From Blautia hansenii DSM 20583 (GTDB lineage Bacteria; Bacillota; Clostridia; Lachnospirales; Lachnospiraceae), in NCBI RefSeq assembly GCF_002222595.2, contig NZ_CP022413.2, forward strand, positions 442,501-506,500: a stretch of DNA of 64,000 nucleotides, read 5' to 3'. The translations under genes were made by a program, and so were the position numbers. Shown piece after piece: positions 61,116 to 64,000 of this stretch. The notes below the pieces were generated by a model. That model saw only the letters and a program-made list of their open reading frames with translations, was not told the DNA's origin and searched no databases. Position 1 is the first letter of the stretch; every line of letters starts with the position of its first letter.

Positions 61116-61829
61116 TTATTCCAGAATCTTTCCATCAATCGAGATAGTGACTACCTGCCAGGGAATGAATTTTCCGCTTGCCTGCAATGCTTTTTTAGCA
61201 GCTAACTCCAGTCCGCCGCAGCAGGGAACTTCCATCTGCACAATGGTCACGCTCTGGATATTGTTGTTTTGGATAATCTGCGTCAGCTTTTCGCTGTAAT
61301 CCACGTTGTCCAGCTTGGGACAGCCAATCAGCGTAACCTTCCCACGCATAAAATCCTCGTGCATTCTGGCATAGGCATATGCGCTGCAATCTGCCGCAAT
61401 CAGCAACTTGGCTCCTTCAAAATAGGGGGCACCTACTGGGACCAGTTTAATTTGGCAGGGCCACTGCCTCAACTGTAACTCAGCCTGCATCGGGGCAGAA
61501 GGAGCAGATTCCTGCGAATGCTGGATTCGCTGCATTCGGCTGCCCGGGCAACCCGCATGAACACCAACGGAAGGAGAATTCATTCTGTTCTTTTTTCTCA
61601 TATTTTCCTGCACAGCCTTTTCGTCATAGGCAGCAGCTTCCCGTTCCACAAAGGAAATCGCACCGGTGGGGCAGGTGGGCAGGCAATCGCCCAGACCATC
61701 GCAATAATCGTCCCGCAGGAGTTTTGCCTTCCCGTTTACCATGCCGATAGCCTCTTCATGGCAGGCTTCGGCGCAGGCCCCACATCCATTGCACTTTTCT
61801 TCGTCTATCTGAATAATTTTCCGAATCAT
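61116..61829 (-). CDS. 4Fe-4S dicluster protein of the hcp operon
   Basis: 237 residues. Two ferredoxin-like clusters in the first 60: CNGCGACAEACHEEAIG and CDGLGDCLPTCPTGAI. A linker then leads to a Cys-containing domain (LIGCPKLDNVDYSEKLTQII; QMEVPCCGGLELAAKKAL). Such proteins commonly accompany hcp in clostridia and are likely redox partners. First gene of the operon, with GAAAGGAGGAAG ahead of its ATG and the palindrome-bearing promoter beyond. Confidence 0.85.
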   Translation of the reverse strand: MIRKIIQIDEEKCNGCGACAEACHEEAIGMVNGKAKLLRDDYCDGLGDCLPTCPTGAISFVEREAAAYDEKAVQENMRKKNRMNSPSVGVHAGCPGSRMQRIQHSQESAPSAPMQAELQLRQWPCQIKLVPVGAPYFEGAKLLIAADCSAYAYARMHEDFMRGKVTLIGCPKLDNVDYSEKLTQIIQNNNIQSVTIVQMEVPCCGGLELAAKKALQASGKFIPWQVVTISIDGKILE

Positions 61830-61864
61830 GTTTGCTTCCTCCTTTCTCTTGCGTTTCTGGATTT

Positions 61865-61907
61865 AGTATACTATAATATGAAATGAAAGTCTGTTGTTAT
61901 AACAACA
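61865..61907. promoter_or_regulatory. Divergent hcp-operon/crp promoters sharing a 16-bp palindrome
   Basis: TGTTGTTATAACAACA (61892-61907) is a perfect palindrome. The minus-strand -10 TATACT (61865-61870) puts +1 near 61858, so the palindrome is centred at -41.5, the class II activator position. On plus, TTGCGT (61849-61854), 17 nt and TATAAT (61872-61877) put +1 near 61884, so the same site lies just downstream and could block the regulator's own gene. Confidence 0.75.
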
Positions 61908-61920
61908 AGGAGTGAAAAAT

Positions 61921-62583
61921 ATGAATTTATCCAATACACAACTGTTTCGAGGACTGGAAGAAGCAGAGATTACATCTCTTTTGGGTTGCCTGAATGCCAC
62001 AACGCGTAGTTTTCAAAAAGGAGAGGTAATCCTTTCAGAAGGAAACATCACGGAAAATATCGGGATCTTGCTGTCCGGCCTGGCGGTGATCTCCTGCAAC
62101 GATATCTGGGGCAATACCAGTATTTTGGGTCATGTTGCGCCCGGCTCTGTATTCGCCGAGGTGTATGCCTGCATTCCGGGGGAGCCGATGTTGGTTACGG
62201 TGTCCGCTGCGGAGGATACATCCATATTGTTTATGAATGTGGGGCGTGTCCTGACTACTTGTACCAATGCCTGTCCATTCCACACAAGACTTGTCCGAAA
62301 TCTGCTGACTGTCTGCGCTCACAGAAACCTTCAGCTTTCTCAAAGAATCCAGCATACCAGTTCCAAATCCATTCGGGGGCGGTTGATGTCCTATTTTTCG
62401 GAATGCGCCAAACGCGCCGGGAGCAATTCTTTCCTGATCCCCTACAACCGCCAACAGTTAGCTGATTATCTGAATGTGGACCGCAGTACCATGTGTAACG
62501 AGCTTTCAAAAATGCAAAAAGACGGAATTATTGAGTACAGCAAGAATCAATTTTTATTAAAAGATAGCTTGATGTTTCAATAG
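61921..62583 (+). CDS. Crp/Fnr-family regulator (HcpR-like role)
   Basis: 220 residues from the ATG at 61921 (AAGGAG eight bases before). Cyclic-nucleotide-binding-like domain (RSFQKGEVILSEGNITENIG; PGSVFAEVYACIPGEPMLVT), dimer helix, and Crp-type HTH (YNRQQLADYLNVDRSTMCNE; LSKMQKDGIIEY). There is no N-terminal Cys cluster as in FNR; Cys residues at CTNACPFH and elsewhere may or may not bind a cofactor. Divergent from the hcp operon and probably its NO-responsive activator, as HcpR is in other anaerobes. GC-rich like that operon. Confidence 0.88.
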   Translation: MNLSNTQLFRGLEEAEITSLLGCLNATTRSFQKGEVILSEGNITENIGILLSGLAVISCNDIWGNTSILGHVAPGSVFAEVYACIPGEPMLVTVSAAEDTSILFMNVGRVLTTCTNACPFHTRLVRNLLTVCAHRNLQLSQRIQHTSSKSIRGRLMSYFSECAKRAGSNSFLIPYNRQQLADYLNVDRSTMCNELSKMQKDGIIEYSKNQFLLKDSLMFQ

Positions 62584-62592
62584 AGAGTATGA

Positions 62593-62955
62593 ATGATTCA
62601 TTGTATGTTTTCTGATGATCTATTTTATCAAAAAAATACTTTTAAGTGTCCTTCAAAAATCTCTCAAGCTGTTATATATCAATATGTTATACCTTTCCAA
62701 TACATGGGAGTCATAACTTCTGCAATCTCTGGCAGAGTGACATCTCGCAAGGCCAATTATCTTCCGTCGTATGTTCCGAAAATCATTGAACTGGTGAATT
62801 GCTATCATGATTATGACAAGCCCAAAAATAAACTATTGCAACTTTTGATGGAAGCCGATCTAATTGTAAACAAAGACACGCCCATACCTGTTTCCCTTCA
62901 AGTTCCGTTTGAGCAAGGAGGCGTGTTTTTATGTGTGGGGAAACTATGCTGCTGA
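62593..62955 (+). CDS. Uncharacterised ORF, possibly a fragment
   Basis: 120 residues with no good ribosome site. The middle reads ITSAISGRVTSRKANYLPSY, then VPKIIELVNCYHDYDKPKNK, and the end VPFEQGGVFLCVGKLCC. The composition looks coding, but no family is recognised and the gene lies between the regulator and IS66 debris. It may be the remains of a longer gene. Confidence 0.35.
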   Translation: MIHCMFSDDLFYQKNTFKCPSKISQAVIYQYVIPFQYMGVITSAISGRVTSRKANYLPSYVPKIIELVNCYHDYDKPKNKLLQLLMEADLIVNKDTPIPVSLQVPFEQGGVFLCVGKLCC

Positions 62956-63006
62956 TCCGAAGCAGCACTATTTATTGAAACCGGATATCTGTGTAATGGT
63001 GATCAC

Positions 63007-63294
63007 TTAAAAAAAGCGACTCCCTGCAATTGGGATATTCCGGACAACAAGAGGAACAATTAGAACATGAAAAATACGAATTAAGCGTCTGTGTAGACTT
63101 TTATGTCTATGCAGGCGCTTTTTTGCGTTCCGCCAGAACTTTATGCCGCTGCCGGAGTCCGCCGCTTGTCCTTCGTTTTCGCATGAATTCGAAAAGGAGG
63201 ACAAGCCTATGGCAAAGCCATCGATCCCTTTGCGCAGATCCGTAAATCCAGTCGCCAGATATACTTTTTTGAACCCGGAGCCATCATTGAGCAT
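63007..63294 (-). pseudogene. tnpB: IS66-family Orf2 (TnpB) fragment
   Basis: MLNDGSGFKKVYLATGFTDL, then RKGIDGFA, is the start of IS66 Orf2 proteins, but after about 30 residues the frame departs into unrelated sequence. The usual protein is about 115 residues. It overlaps the end of Orf1 by 11 bp, as in intact IS66 elements. Confidence 0.8.
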
Positions 63295-63636
63295 TGCCGA
63301 GCACTCCCAAAAGTGTTTTTAGAAATGAATCAGATGCCTGTTCGGTAATTTCCGGAGTGAGATTGTTTCTGCCTCTAATCAAGGCAATGATTTTATACTC
63401 CGCTGCCATATTTACCGGCTGGACTGCAGAAGAGGGAACTTCTACAAATGTTTGTGTATGATCCGCTGTTTTCAGATAAGCCTCACGAACTTTCCGGAGT
63501 CTCCAGTAATAACTTGCTTTTGCTGACACCATTTATCGATTTTCATTCCTTGCGGACGGTTTTGGCAGTCCCTGACCATGTCAGTCCATTCACTCAAACG
63601 GGTTTGCTGTGCAACTAAACTTGTATGAGATTTCAT
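63284..63636 (-). pseudogene. tnpA: IS66-family Orf1 (TnpA), frameshifted
   Basis: The start is at 63636 (GAGGTGAG upstream): MKSHTSLVAQQTRLSEWTDM, then GMKIDKWCQ. A frameshift near 63530 moves the rest to another frame: KASYYWRLRKVREAYL, then ITEQASDSFLKTLLGVL. Together they make a typical IS66 accessory protein. With the Orf2 fragment and no Orf3 in view, the element is dead. Confidence 0.75.
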
Positions 63637-63772
63637 AACTCACCTCTTGTAGCAAAGTCAAAAAAGTTGAGTACTAAACTATTTGGACTTTGTAGTGATG
63701 AGTCTATTATCTCACATCGGATGATTTTGAACAGGTACTCGCTATTTTGCGTTTACTTTATCCTATCTATTG

Positions 63773-64000
63773 TTACTTGTTCTGGTTTTTCCATTCTCGC
63801 GGAGAAACACCATAAATATTTTTAAAAGCACGGGAAAAATGAAGCTGATTTTCGTATCCGACAGCAGAGCCGACATCTGCAATGGATAAGGAAGTCAGCT
63901 TTAATAATTCCGTAGCCTTTACCATGCGGTAGTTCATAAGAAATTCCTGCGGGGAGCGGCCGATCGAGTTGCGGAAGATTTTTCCGAAATAACTCCGGTT
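63773..64000 (-). CDS. AraC-family transcriptional regulator, C-terminal end (partial)
   Basis: 76 codons on the minus strand run off the right edge: NRSYFGKIFRNSIGRSPQEF, LMNYRMVKATELLKLTSLSI, DVGSAVGYENQLHFSRAFKN and YGVSPREWKNQNK, then a stop at 63773-63775. The two helix-turn-helices of AraC/XylS proteins are present in order. The sensor part lies outside the window, so the regulated pathway is unknown. The stretch 63637-63772 has no gene. Confidence 0.88.
   Translation of the reverse strand, partial: NRSYFGKIFRNSIGRSPQEFLMNYRMVKATELLKLTSLSIADVGSAVGYENQLHFSRAFKNIYGVSPREWKNQNK

Noticed and set aside
61116..63000. Nitrogen-oxide reductase genes beyond hcp (norV, nrfA)
   Set aside because: Looked for around the island; no matching motifs are present in the window.

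Overview
The window looks like chromosome from a spore-forming anaerobic Firmicute of the Lachnospiraceae (Blautia-like; genus uncertain). The basis is low-GC DNA with strong AAGGAGG ribosome sites, frequent GTG/TTG starts, a Csp-like S8 protease, SpmB, rubredoxin, anaerobic NrdD, hybrid cluster protein, DapF, a BceAB/BceRS-type system and an AAA-ATPase-like/PD-(D/E)XK protein. No rRNA, tRNA or CRISPR array was seen.

1-5.1 kb: end of a formate/nitrite transporter, an intact S8 protease, then a gene graveyard (about 2.1-3.95 kb) with abutting fragments of an alpha-L-rhamnosidase, a sensor kinase, a tannase-like hydrolase, an AraC regulator and a second S8 protease. 4.0-11.5 kb: sucrose/fructo-oligosaccharide locus with a divergent LacI repressor, two ABC permeases, a binding lipoprotein, an intracellular GH32 hydrolase and a fructokinase; no ATPase gene is present. 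11.5-15.2 kb: remains of a TnpW/TnpX-type transposon with an internally deleted serine recombinase, five copies of a 25-nt repeat, and an AT-rich winged-helix plus AlbA_2/ATPase gene pair lying between them.

15.2-28.8 kb: CDF transporter diverging from an OGG-type glycosylase; a TetR gene with two operators leading into an ABC exporter with a giant coiled-coil permease; a BceAB-like transporter with its response regulator and kinase behind a candidate regulator box; then CorA, SpmB, a membrane J-protein and PduL. 28.8-46 kb: polysaccharide deacetylase diverging from a BTAD/ATPase/TPR activator, which precedes an orphan histidine ammonia-lyase and an antiporter-family permease; rubredoxin, dapF, MATE; nrdD; cation/proton antiporter; radical SAM; nth and an exonuclease. 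46-58 kb: AIR-synthase-like protein, trmL, AAA protein, a minus-strand mutS2-regulator-kinase operon, a degenerate HtrA-like protein, a YhaM-like nuclease and rlmD.

58.1-64 kb: accessory region. IS200 and IS66 remnants flank a GC-richer nitrosative-stress island: hcp, ferredoxin and a 4Fe-4S protein on the minus strand, diverging from a Crp/Fnr regulator. One perfect 16-bp palindrome lies at -41.5 of the hcp-operon promoter and just downstream of the regulator's own predicted start site. The window ends inside an AraC-family gene.
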